64,000 nucleotides of DNA from DYIU01 sp038326775. Its GTDB lineage: Bacteria; Actinomycetota; Geothermincolia; Fen-727; Anoxymicrobiaceae. Positions 57,121 through 64,000 of this stretch are shown in pieces. A program made the translations under genes and the position numbers. Position 1 is the first letter of the stretch, and each line of letters starts with the position of its first letter. The DNA is taken from assembly GCA_038326775.1 (NCBI GenBank), contig JBBQKJ010000010.1:9289-73288 (forward strand), in the 5' to 3' direction. The notes under the pieces were generated by a model. The model was not told where the DNA came from and ran no database searches. It worked only from the letters and a program-made list of their open reading frames with translations.

Positions 57121-60093
57121 CTATATACGGTATTCCGCGCGCTCGATCAGCTCGATCTGCATCTCACGGTAAAGGGTCACGAAGTAAGCGTTATACCCGG
57201 AGATACGGACCAGAAGGTTGCGGTAGCTCTCGGGGTGCGCCATGGCGTCACGTAGCATCCGGCTCGTGACCACGTTCATCTGCATCTGCATGCCGCCCAG
57301 GTCGAAGTACGTCTTCGCGTAGGAGTACATGTTCTCGACGACCTGCTCGTGCGTGTCGCCGTCCCCCGGCACGACCTTGACGTTGAACGCGATGTTGTTG
57401 TTCATGCTGTGCGGGTCGAGCCTTGCCACGTCCCTTATGTTATCGAGGAGGTTCTTGCTCGCGTTGGGCTCCGGGGTGAGCCCCGGCGTGAACGCCTTGC
57501 CGGCCAGCTTGCCGGACGGAAGCGCCCCGGAAAGCATCCCGAAAGCTACGTGGTTCGACATCGACCAGAATCCCGATGTGTAAGGACCGCCCCGGAAGTT
57601 CAGGTGCGCTCCGTAGGTATCGTGCGCGAACTTCGCCACACGGGAAGCCATCTCGACGGCCTCGTCGCTCCCGGAGCCGAAGAACGGTACCTTCCTGGTT
57701 ACCATGGCGTGGAGCGCCGGGTCGTTTTCGAAGTTAGTGTCGACCGCCCTCTTCAGGTCGGCCAGGCCGATCACCTTCTCGTCGTAGACCAGCTTCTTTA
57801 TCACCATGAGCGAGTCGGTCACGTCAGCGAGGCCTATGCATGCGGCGCCGGACGAGTTGTACCGGGCTCCGCCCACCGTCACGTCCTTCCCCTTCTCGAT
57901 CGAGTCGCTTATGAGGGAGGAGAGCAGCGGGGTCGGCCTGATGACGCTGTGGGCCTCACCGAGCATGTTGTTGTACTCGACGGAGTTGTCTATGAGGAAA
58001 GCGAATTGCGTGGTGAAGGCGTTGTAGAAGTCCTCGAAGCCAGCGAAACTGCCCGCTTCGATGCTGCCGGTCTTCGGCCCGACGTCCCAGTTCATGAGCG
58101 GGTGCTTCCCGTTGTTCATCGCCATCTCGAGCGCGGCGACCATGTTCATCATCATGCAGTTGGTGTGGCCCAGGTGCTTTCCGGACAGCGTCGGCTCGAC
58201 GCAGCCGACGGCTGCCCAGTCGCGCAGGTCCTCTTCGAGATAGTTGAACTCCTTCAGAGACTCCATCACCGCCAGGTCGTTGTGCATTGAGGGGGTGGCA
58301 GCCGTTATGAGGTTGACCTCGCAGAGGCGCTTCAGGTACGTGTCTGAGTTCTTCTCGGGGTTAAAGCGCGCGTTGACGTTGGGGTCGCGTATGTTCAGCA
58401 TCTCCGTGACCTTCAGGAAGACATAGGTCATGTCGTTGACCGCGTCCTCACCATCGGAGGTCACCCCGCCAAGGGTTATCGCCTGGTCTGAGGAGCTGCC
58501 GCCGAAAAGGTAGTTCCCGATGTCGGGGGCCAGCGGCAGGTGGTCGGTGCACCTCATGTAGAAGCAGCCAACCAGCTCGACGGCCTTCCTGACGTATTCC
58601 TCGCGCTCACCGGGCGTATCGAGCTTCGCCATGTCGGCCTCGAAGTAGGGCTGCAGCCACTGGTCCATGCGGCCGAGCGACAGCCCCATGTTGGAGTTCT
58701 CCATGTGGAGTGCCACCCACCCGATCCAGCAGGCGTTCACCGCCTCGTCCAGCGTCTCGCAGGGGTTCTCCGGCACGCGCGCGCAAATCTCGGTCATGCG
58801 CTCGAGCTCCGCGGCGCGCGCCGGGTCTTTTTCCAGGTCGGCTTCGCGAGCCGCCTGCCGCGAGAGGTTGCCCGCGTACGAGTTGACGCCCTCGAGGCAA
58901 AGCTTCATCGCCGCGAGCGTATCCTTCTTCTCCCGGCTCGCGTCCTCGTCCGAGGCCAGTTCATCCTCGATGTCCTTGATAATCCCGGAGGTGCCCAGTC
59001 GCATAAGCTTCGGGAAATCGGCGATAGTGTGCGAGAGAGCCGCCGTCTTCCACATGAAATAGACCGCGAAGCGCTCATCGAGCTTCTGGCTCAACGGAGC
59101 ATGGTAGTTGTCCCGCACCCACTCGCGCATGTTCCTCCTGGTCCAATACGGAAAGACGTAATGGTGGAGCGTTTTCGCGGTCTCCTCGGAAACCTCGTAA
59201 GGGTTCAGCAGCCTCTCCGGCAGGGAGCCGAGCTCGTTCCATACCATGGTGCCGGCCGTGTCAGGGTATACCACTACCCCTATCTCCCTGGTCGTGGTCG
59301 TCCCTGCGACAAGGTCGTCACCGCGGATGATGGGCTTCTTTTTCTCCATGAGGTGCTTGAACGCGTGAGCCTGCCGCAGCACCGGCACCCAGGGCTTGCC
59401 CTCCATGTCGGTCTCGAAGCCGTTCTCCACGAACCAGTCCGTGAGCAACCTGGGTCGCTCCGCGCATACCTCCGGCTTCTTAGTGAAGTGGATGTCGACG
59501 AAGCGCTCGAGCCTGGGGAAGTCGCCGATGTCGTACCTCGAAAGGTACGGTTCCTCCAGGTGCTTGACCCCGGGGTCGCTCTTCTCGCCTGCCATCCTCT
59601 GCTTCCTGCGCCCGGACATCTCATTGCGGATGGCGGGGTCGACCTCCGGGGCCTCCTCCAGGCGCTCCGCGGCGTCACGGGCCTTGATCTTCGCGTTTCG
59701 CTTGCTGTTCTGCTTTGCCATAAGGACGGAGATGTAGTAGTTCATGAGCGTCATGTAGGAGAGGTTACCCTCGAGCCTGAACTTGCTTTTTAAGAGCATG
59801 TTCAATATCTCGTTGGGCGTGGCCTTCAGCATGTCCATGACCACGCCGTCGTCGGCCAGGATCATCGTCACGTCGGCATCGTCAGGGATTCTCCCCATCA
59901 CCTTGACCTTGCCGTCCCTGAACCTGATGGCCTGCACGACCGTGTTGTTCTCGGTGCGGATCCCGACAGTGAAATCTATCCAGGCGCCGTTGCTCCTCAT
60001 GTAATCCCTGACCGTAGGCCTGAGGTTGAAGCTGGCCGACATCAGCCGCAGTACCGATCCTCCAACGAGGTTGGTAATGGACTTACCGCTCAT
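57121..60093 (-). CDS. SCP2-like domain / glycyl radical enzyme fusion, copy 2
   Basis: 990 residues, clearly a paralogue of the next gene with the same order. The N-terminal SCP2-like part (DGKVKVMGRIPDDADVTMIL, NMLLKSKFRLEGNLSYMTLM) is followed by the glycyl radical core. Cys631 in AVGCVEPTLSG and Gly966 in VRISGYNAYFVTL are intact. GGAGGAG lies before the ATG. The gene is 52 bases upstream of copy 1 and both would be transcribed together; they could form a hetero-oligomer or be two separate enzymes. The tandem copy shows that neither is a chance fusion. Confidence 0.87.
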   Translation of the reverse strand: MSGKSITNLVGGSVLRLMSASFNLRPTVRDYMRSNGAWIDFTVGIRTENNTVVQAIRFRDGKVKVMGRIPDDADVTMILADDGVVMDMLKATPNEILNMLLKSKFRLEGNLSYMTLMNYYISVLMAKQNSKRNAKIKARDAAERLEEAPEVDPAIRNEMSGRRKQRMAGEKSDPGVKHLEEPYLSRYDIGDFPRLERFVDIHFTKKPEVCAERPRLLTDWFVENGFETDMEGKPWVPVLRQAHAFKHLMEKKKPIIRGDDLVAGTTTTREIGVVVYPDTAGTMVWNELGSLPERLLNPYEVSEETAKTLHHYVFPYWTRRNMREWVRDNYHAPLSQKLDERFAVYFMWKTAALSHTIADFPKLMRLGTSGIIKDIEDELASDEDASREKKDTLAAMKLCLEGVNSYAGNLSRQAAREADLEKDPARAAELERMTEICARVPENPCETLDEAVNACWIGWVALHMENSNMGLSLGRMDQWLQPYFEADMAKLDTPGEREEYVRKAVELVGCFYMRCTDHLPLAPDIGNYLFGGSSSDQAITLGGVTSDGEDAVNDMTYVFLKVTEMLNIRDPNVNARFNPEKNSDTYLKRLCEVNLITAATPSMHNDLAVMESLKEFNYLEEDLRDWAAVGCVEPTLSGKHLGHTNCMMMNMVAALEMAMNNGKHPLMNWDVGPKTGSIEAGSFAGFEDFYNAFTTQFAFLIDNSVEYNNMLGEAHSVIRPTPLLSSLISDSIEKGKDVTVGGARYNSSGAACIGLADVTDSLMVIKKLVYDEKVIGLADLKRAVDTNFENDPALHAMVTRKVPFFGSGSDEAVEMASRVAKFAHDTYGAHLNFRGGPYTSGFWSMSNHVAFGMLSGALPSGKLAGKAFTPGLTPEPNASKNLLDNIRDVARLDPHSMNNNIAFNVKVVPGDGDTHEQVVENMYSYAKTYFDLGGMQMQMNVVTSRMLRDAMAHPESYRNLLVRISGYNAYFVTLYREMQIELIERAEYRI

Positions 60094-60303
60094 CGCACTC
60101 CTCCTGGTAACCGAACCACACGAAAATATCTTTGATAGCAGTACCGCCTGGAGTCAATGATATTACTCAAGCGACCCTTTGCGCCAGCAAATCTTACGTG
60201 CGATCGCCGGCAGAAGCCTTGCGCAATGAAGCTCGCGAGTCATATGCTTTCCCTGGCCGACCCGGCCGCCTGAAGCGGCCCCGTGAAACCAGTGGGAGGA
60301 CTG

Positions 60304-61275
60304 ATGGCGCTTGACATCGACCTGGAGCTGCTCCAGGAGTTCGAAAAGTACCTCGACCCGCGCAAACCCGAGCAGAGCAGGGTGCCCGCCAAAGTCCTCG
60401 GATACGGAGAGATCAGCACCGTCTTCGAGATAGGCGACGAGCGGCAGAGGGACCTCGCTTACAAGCGGATGCCGATATTTGCCGCGGAGGGCGAGATCGA
60501 GCAGTACGAGCGGACCTTCAACGAGTACTGCCGTGTCCTTACCGAGGATGTCGGCCTGGTGCTTCCTCCTTACGGGTGCGCGAGCCTGCCACCGGAAGCG
60601 GGAAGGCCCGTGATGTTCCTCGCCCAGAGGAAGCTTCTGCCCGAGTCCATCGGAAACAGGGCGATACACGTGATCTCCCGGGACGACACCGTCCGGCTGG
60701 TCAGGCACCTTCTCCGCGAGCTGAAGAAAGTCTGGGAGTACAACGCCCGCGGCCGAAGCGTCGAGCTCGGTATAGACGGCCAGATATCGAACTGGTCGAT
60801 CGAGGGGTTCGACCCGGGAAACCCCGGCCTCGGAGAAGAGGCCAGGCTCATCTATTTCGACACCAGCACGCCTTTCCTTCGGATCGACGGCGTCGAGCAG
60901 CTCGAACCGGAGCTCTTCCTGCGCAGCGCCCCGTCATTCCTGGTGTGGCTGCTCAGGAAGCTCTTCCTCGAGGACGTCATGACCCGCTACTACGACTTCC
61001 ACCTTGTTACGGTCGACCTGATAGGGAACTTCTACAAGGAGCAGCTGCCGGAGTACATCCCCGAACTGATCGACACGGCTAACTGTTTCTTCGCGGACGA
61101 GGCGGGCGGCCTCGAAATCGCCCCGATAACCGAGAAAGAGGTGCGCTCTTACTACCGGGAGGACGCCATAATCTGGTCGTCCTACCTCTCCGCTCGAAGG
61201 ATCGACCGGTTCCTGCGTACCCGGCTGTTGCGCAAGGACTACCCCTACATTCTGCCTGGAAAAATAAAGCGTTAG
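60304..61275 (+). CDS. DUF6206-like protein
   Basis: 323 residues. It appears to belong to the DUF6206 group; no catalytic function is established. The sequence has a kinase-like opening (AKVLGYGEISTVFEIG, AYKRMPIF) and a helical body, which suggests a degenerate kinase or phosphotransferase fold. GGGAGG precedes the ATG at 60304. It is divergent from the glycyl radical gene across a 210-base intergenic region and is followed after ten bases by the aminotransferase gene. Confidence 0.7.
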   Translation: MALDIDLELLQEFEKYLDPRKPEQSRVPAKVLGYGEISTVFEIGDERQRDLAYKRMPIFAAEGEIEQYERTFNEYCRVLTEDVGLVLPPYGCASLPPEAGRPVMFLAQRKLLPESIGNRAIHVISRDDTVRLVRHLLRELKKVWEYNARGRSVELGIDGQISNWSIEGFDPGNPGLGEEARLIYFDTSTPFLRIDGVEQLEPELFLRSAPSFLVWLLRKLFLEDVMTRYYDFHLVTVDLIGNFYKEQLPEYIPELIDTANCFFADEAGGLEIAPITEKEVRSYYREDAIIWSSYLSARRIDRFLRTRLLRKDYPYILPGKIKR

Positions 61276-61285
61276 GAGGCTGGAG

Positions 61286-62551
61286 ATGAGCGTCATCGGC
61301 CAGGAATCCAAAGAGAAGATAACCGAGCTGTTCGCCCGGCATGTCTCAAGCGGCAAGGTCGAGTTCTTCAAAAACGCGGGTATGGACTTCATCCTCGGAA
61401 GGCGCGAGGGCGTCTACATGTACGACCTGGACGGCAACCAGTACATAAACTGCAACTGCAACGGCGGGGTCTTCAACCTCGGCCACCGCAACCCCGAGGT
61501 CGTCGCGGCCCTCCAGGAGGCGCTCAAAGAGCTCGACATCGGGACCCACCACACCGTCAGCGAGCAGCGCGCGCTGCTGGGTGAGAGGCTTGCCTCGATA
61601 TGCCCCGGTGATATCAACCGCGTCATCTACGGTGTCAGCGGAGGCGAGGTGGTCGACACGGCCATCAAGCTGGCGCGCGGGCACACCGGCAGGCCCGGGG
61701 TCGTTTCCGCCATCGGGGGCTACCACGGCCACACCGGGTTCGCTCTGCCCGCCGGCCACGAGCAGTACTCCAGGCCGTTTGAACCCCTCGTCCCGGGCTA
61801 TACACAGGTGCCGTTCGGCGACACGGACGCACTCGACGCGGCTGTCGACAAAAACACCGCGTGCGTGCTCTTCGAGACCATACCGGCGACGCTGGGAATA
61901 CTCCTCCCTCCAGAGGGCTTCTACGCGCGCGTCCGCGGGATATGTGACGAGCGAGGTGCCCTCTTGATATGCGACGAGGTACAGACCGGGCTTGGCCGCT
62001 GCGGGGCTTACTGGGGCATAGACACGTACGAGGTGGTACCCGACATAATGGTGAGCGCCAAGGGGCTATCCGGCGGCATCTTTCCTATCAGCGCCGTGCT
62101 TTACAGCGACCGGCTCGACCGGTTCATCCACGACAATCCTTTCATCCACATCTCGACCTTCGGCGGGCCCGAGCTCGGCTGCAGGGTCGCCATGAAGGTC
62201 CTCGATATCCTCGAGCGCCCGGGGTTTCTCGAGCACGTCCGCGACATGGCCGCTGTTTTCGAGAAAGGTTACGCCGAGCTCGTGGGCAAGCACCCGGATT
62301 TGCTCCTGGAGACCCGACAGAGCGGCCTGTTCACCGGCCTCAAGATGAAGAACGAGATGTGCGGGCCGCTGATGACGGTCGCCGGCATGCGCAACGGCAT
62401 CTTCACCGTCTACGCGAACAACGACAACTCGGTGAGCCAGGTGATCCCGCCCCTCATAATCCAGGAGGATCAGGCTCGCGAGGTACTCGAACGGCTCGAC
62501 GCGATGCTCAGCTGGGTCGAAGGGACCCTTGCGGAATTCGAGTCGGAATAG
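61286..62551 (+). CDS. Class III PLP-dependent aminotransferase
   Basis: 421 residues, fold type I. The substrate-binding glycine motif GGEVVDTAIKLARGHTGRPGVV, the DEVQTGLGRCGAYWGID strand with its PLP-binding Asp, and Lys259 in VSAKGLSGGIFPISAVLYSD, which holds PLP, are intact. Class III enzymes act on omega-amino groups of ornithine, GABA, diamines or related compounds; which one cannot be said. It follows the DUF6206 gene by ten bases and its stop is three bases from the acyl-CoA dehydrogenase gene on the other strand. Confidence 0.88.
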   Translation: MSVIGQESKEKITELFARHVSSGKVEFFKNAGMDFILGRREGVYMYDLDGNQYINCNCNGGVFNLGHRNPEVVAALQEALKELDIGTHHTVSEQRALLGERLASICPGDINRVIYGVSGGEVVDTAIKLARGHTGRPGVVSAIGGYHGHTGFALPAGHEQYSRPFEPLVPGYTQVPFGDTDALDAAVDKNTACVLFETIPATLGILLPPEGFYARVRGICDERGALLICDEVQTGLGRCGAYWGIDTYEVVPDIMVSAKGLSGGIFPISAVLYSDRLDRFIHDNPFIHISTFGGPELGCRVAMKVLDILERPGFLEHVRDMAAVFEKGYAELVGKHPDLLLETRQSGLFTGLKMKNEMCGPLMTVAGMRNGIFTVYANNDNSVSQVIPPLIIQEDQAREVLERLDAMLSWVEGTLAEFESE

Positions 62552-62554
62552 ATC

Positions 62555-64000
62555 TCATTCGCTCCAGGTGTACTGGCCCTCCAGCGAATACGCCTCGGCG
62601 AGCACCTTCTCGAAGCGCGCCTGGTCTGCCACCGGCTTGCGCAGCATCTTCAACGCAAGGTCCATCTGTACCTGTGTGCTCGACGTCTTCGAGTAGAGCT
62701 GCAGCGCGAACTTGGAAAAGTCCCTCACCATGAAGTCGAATACCTGGTCGAGCAGCGCGTCCGGGATATCGAGTATCTTCGCGTTCTCGATGATGAGCTG
62801 GCCGTATCCCACCAGGGTGAACAGCTCACCCAGTATCAGCAGGAAGTCGATATCGTCTATCTGCTCTTCGCTGGGCTGGGCCTTCATAAGAAGCTCCTTC
62901 AAGACCTCGATCTGCTCCTTGAAGACGTTCACGTTGGGCAGGTCCACGCTGCCGTAGGCTATTTGATAATTGTGAAATTGTATCTTGCCGAGACCCCTGG
63001 TCGCCCCCTGCTCGAACAGGAACGCGTCGTCGGCGGCGTCCATCCTCTGGCCGATCTGCGGGAACTCCGCCGGGTTGAAGAAGTAGTTGGGCATGAACTT
63101 GATAATGAGCGCCATGTTCACGTGCACGGTGCCCTCTAGCTTGGGGAGCGCCCGGATGTCGCGCGCGGCTTCCTCGAAGTACATGTCTTTCTCGAAGCCC
63201 TTGGCGGCAATCACGTCCCAGAGCAGGTTGATGACCTCCTCGCCCTGGGTGGTGACCTTCATCTTCATCACCGGGTTGTAGAGCAGGTAGCGGCGGTCGT
63301 CGGCCGACGCCGCCCGCAGGTAGTCGGCGGCGCGCAGCGCGAACAGCTTCATCGCCACCAGCCGGGCGTAGGCGTCCGTGAACATCTGCTGCACGTGCGG
63401 GAAGTCGGTCACGTACATGGCGTAGAGGCGGCGGTTGGCGGCGTGGTTGATCGCCTCGTACAGGGCATGGGTGCACATGCCGATCGAGCCCCAGCCGAGG
63501 TTGTACTTGCCGACATTGACGGTGTTGAGCGCGGCATTCCAGGCCTCCTTGCCGCGCGACAGGATGTCAGTCTCGGCGACCGGGTAGTCGTCCAGCACGT
63601 ACTCGGCGACGTACGACTGGCTGGCGACCACGTTCTTGACCAGCCGGTAGCGCGGGTGCTGGGTGTCGACCGCGAAGAACACGTAGTCGTCAGGCCGGGC
63701 CGGCACGCCGTCGGCGGCGGGGGCGCCGGTGCCGGCGAGCTTGCCGAACGTCGACAGCATCGCCGCCTGGTTGCCGTTGCCGATGTAGTACTTCGATCCG
63801 CGGGCGAGGTAGCCGCCACCGGGCGCGGGGCTGAGCACCATGTCGGTCGAGTAGATGTCGGCGCCGTGGGCGCGCTCCGACAGGCCGAAGCCGAAGATGC
63901 CGCCGGCGGCGAGGTGGGCGGCGGCCTTGGCCTGCAGCGCCTGGTTGCCGCTCATCCAGATCGGGCCGAGGCCCAGGATCGAGACCTGCCACGTGTACCA
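62555..64000 (-). CDS. Acyl-CoA dehydrogenase, partial (5' end beyond the right edge)
   Basis: At least 481 residues. The frame stays open to the window edge, and the first visible residues (WYTWQVSILGLGPIWMSGN) match the family, so the start lies outside. FGLSERAHGADIYSTDMVL is the flavin and substrate-binding stretch; the C-terminal helical domain is long, as in FadE-type enzymes. From about base 63280 to the edge the codon use is more G/C rich at third positions than in the rest of the gene. The protein remains continuous across that point. Confidence 0.87.
   Translation of the reverse strand, partial: WYTWQVSILGLGPIWMSGNQALQAKAAAHLAAGGIFGFGLSERAHGADIYSTDMVLSPAPGGGYLARGSKYYIGNGNQAAMLSTFGKLAGTGAPAADGVPARPDDYVFFAVDTQHPRYRLVKNVVASQSYVAEYVLDDYPVAETDILSRGKEAWNAALNTVNVGKYNLGWGSIGMCTHALYEAINHAANRRLYAMYVTDFPHVQQMFTDAYARLVAMKLFALRAADYLRAASADDRRYLLYNPVMKMKVTTQGEEVINLLWDVIAAKGFEKDMYFEEAARDIRALPKLEGTVHVNMALIIKFMPNYFFNPAEFPQIGQRMDAADDAFLFEQGATRGLGKIQFHNYQIAYGSVDLPNVNVFKEQIEVLKELLMKAQPSEEQIDDIDFLLILGELFTLVGYGQLIIENAKILDIPDALLDQVFDFMVRDFSKFALQLYSKTSSTQVQMDLALKMLRKPVADQARFEKVLAEAYSLEGQYTWSE

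Noticed and set aside
58540..59793. 417-residue plus-strand frame
   Set aside because: Antisense shadow of the second glycyl radical gene; composition dominated by Val, Arg and Leu.
1..64000. CRISPR arrays, prophage or transposase genes
   Set aside because: No regularly spaced direct repeats and no protein with transposase, integrase or phage structural motifs were seen.

Overview
The window looks like a high-GC, anaerobic or facultatively anaerobic bacterium from the Actinobacteria side of the tree, possibly one of the deep-branching uncultured lineages. The evidence is indirect. It includes an atypical OmpR-type nitrogen regulator with 11-bp-phased GAAAC/GTnAC half-sites like those of actinobacterial GlnR, a nadD / LytR_C / rsfS gene order, many GTG and TTG starts, oxygen-sensitive glycyl radical enzymes, an HdrB-HdrC protein and a three-gene glutamate synthase. 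No phage genes, transposase genes or CRISPR array were seen. Most of the window is compact chromosomal core with short operons.

Region 1 (1-5.2 kb, minus strand) is a nitrogen operon: amt, glnB, a glutamine-dependent nadE, a DUF2804 gene and a zinc-ribbon gene cut by the window edge. Region 2 (5.3-13.7 kb, minus) holds tRNA-Ala(GGC) and the translation cluster infC-rpmI-rplT-rRNA methyltransferase-pheS-pheT, running into nadD, a LytR_C protein and rsfS. Region 3 (13.8-19.1 kb) has a GGDEF response regulator and a histidine kinase on the plus strand facing an HD-GYP protein, so it is a cyclic-di-GMP signalling block. Region 4 (19.2-22.95 kb, minus) is the riboflavin operon ribD-ribE-ribBA-ribH behind an FMN riboswitch. 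Region 5 (23.1-24.4 kb, plus) has two related small lipoproteins.

Region 6 (24.5-33.1 kb, minus) is the second nitrogen block: rpe, a three-gene glutamate synthase preceded by an HdrBC-like electron carrier, glnA, a GlnR-like regulator and a second, ammonia-dependent nadE. Region 7 (33.2-43.8 kb, minus) carries rsmB-fmt-def, metK, a lipoprotein, a GT39-like mannosyltransferase, a phosphoesterase, a GH78-like rhamnosidase and a methyltransferase. Region 8 (43.9-53.6 kb) is mixed: a 55-residue lysine-rich protein, an unknown zinc-ribbon protein, FmdB, a ferredoxin-type protein, a macrodomain protein, an epimerase, a PfkB sugar kinase, MgtC, a decayed DUF1622 gene and a GT-C membrane protein.

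Region 9 (53.6-64 kb) is the most unusual. A small Rieske protein is separated by a 31-bp perfect inverted repeat from two tandem ~990-residue proteins. Each joins an N-terminal SCP2-like lipid-binding domain to a glycyl radical enzyme. Next come a divergent pair (DUF6206-like protein and class III aminotransferase) and an acyl-CoA dehydrogenase cut by the window edge, whose upstream half has clearly different base composition.

Three connections stand out. The amt-glnB-nadE operon and glnA carry the same operator array at the same distance from the predicted -10, and a likely regulator is encoded beside glnA. The glutamate synthase seems to be paired with an HdrBC-like electron donor rather than GltD. 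The SCP2-glycyl radical fusions are the best candidates for undescribed chemistry.
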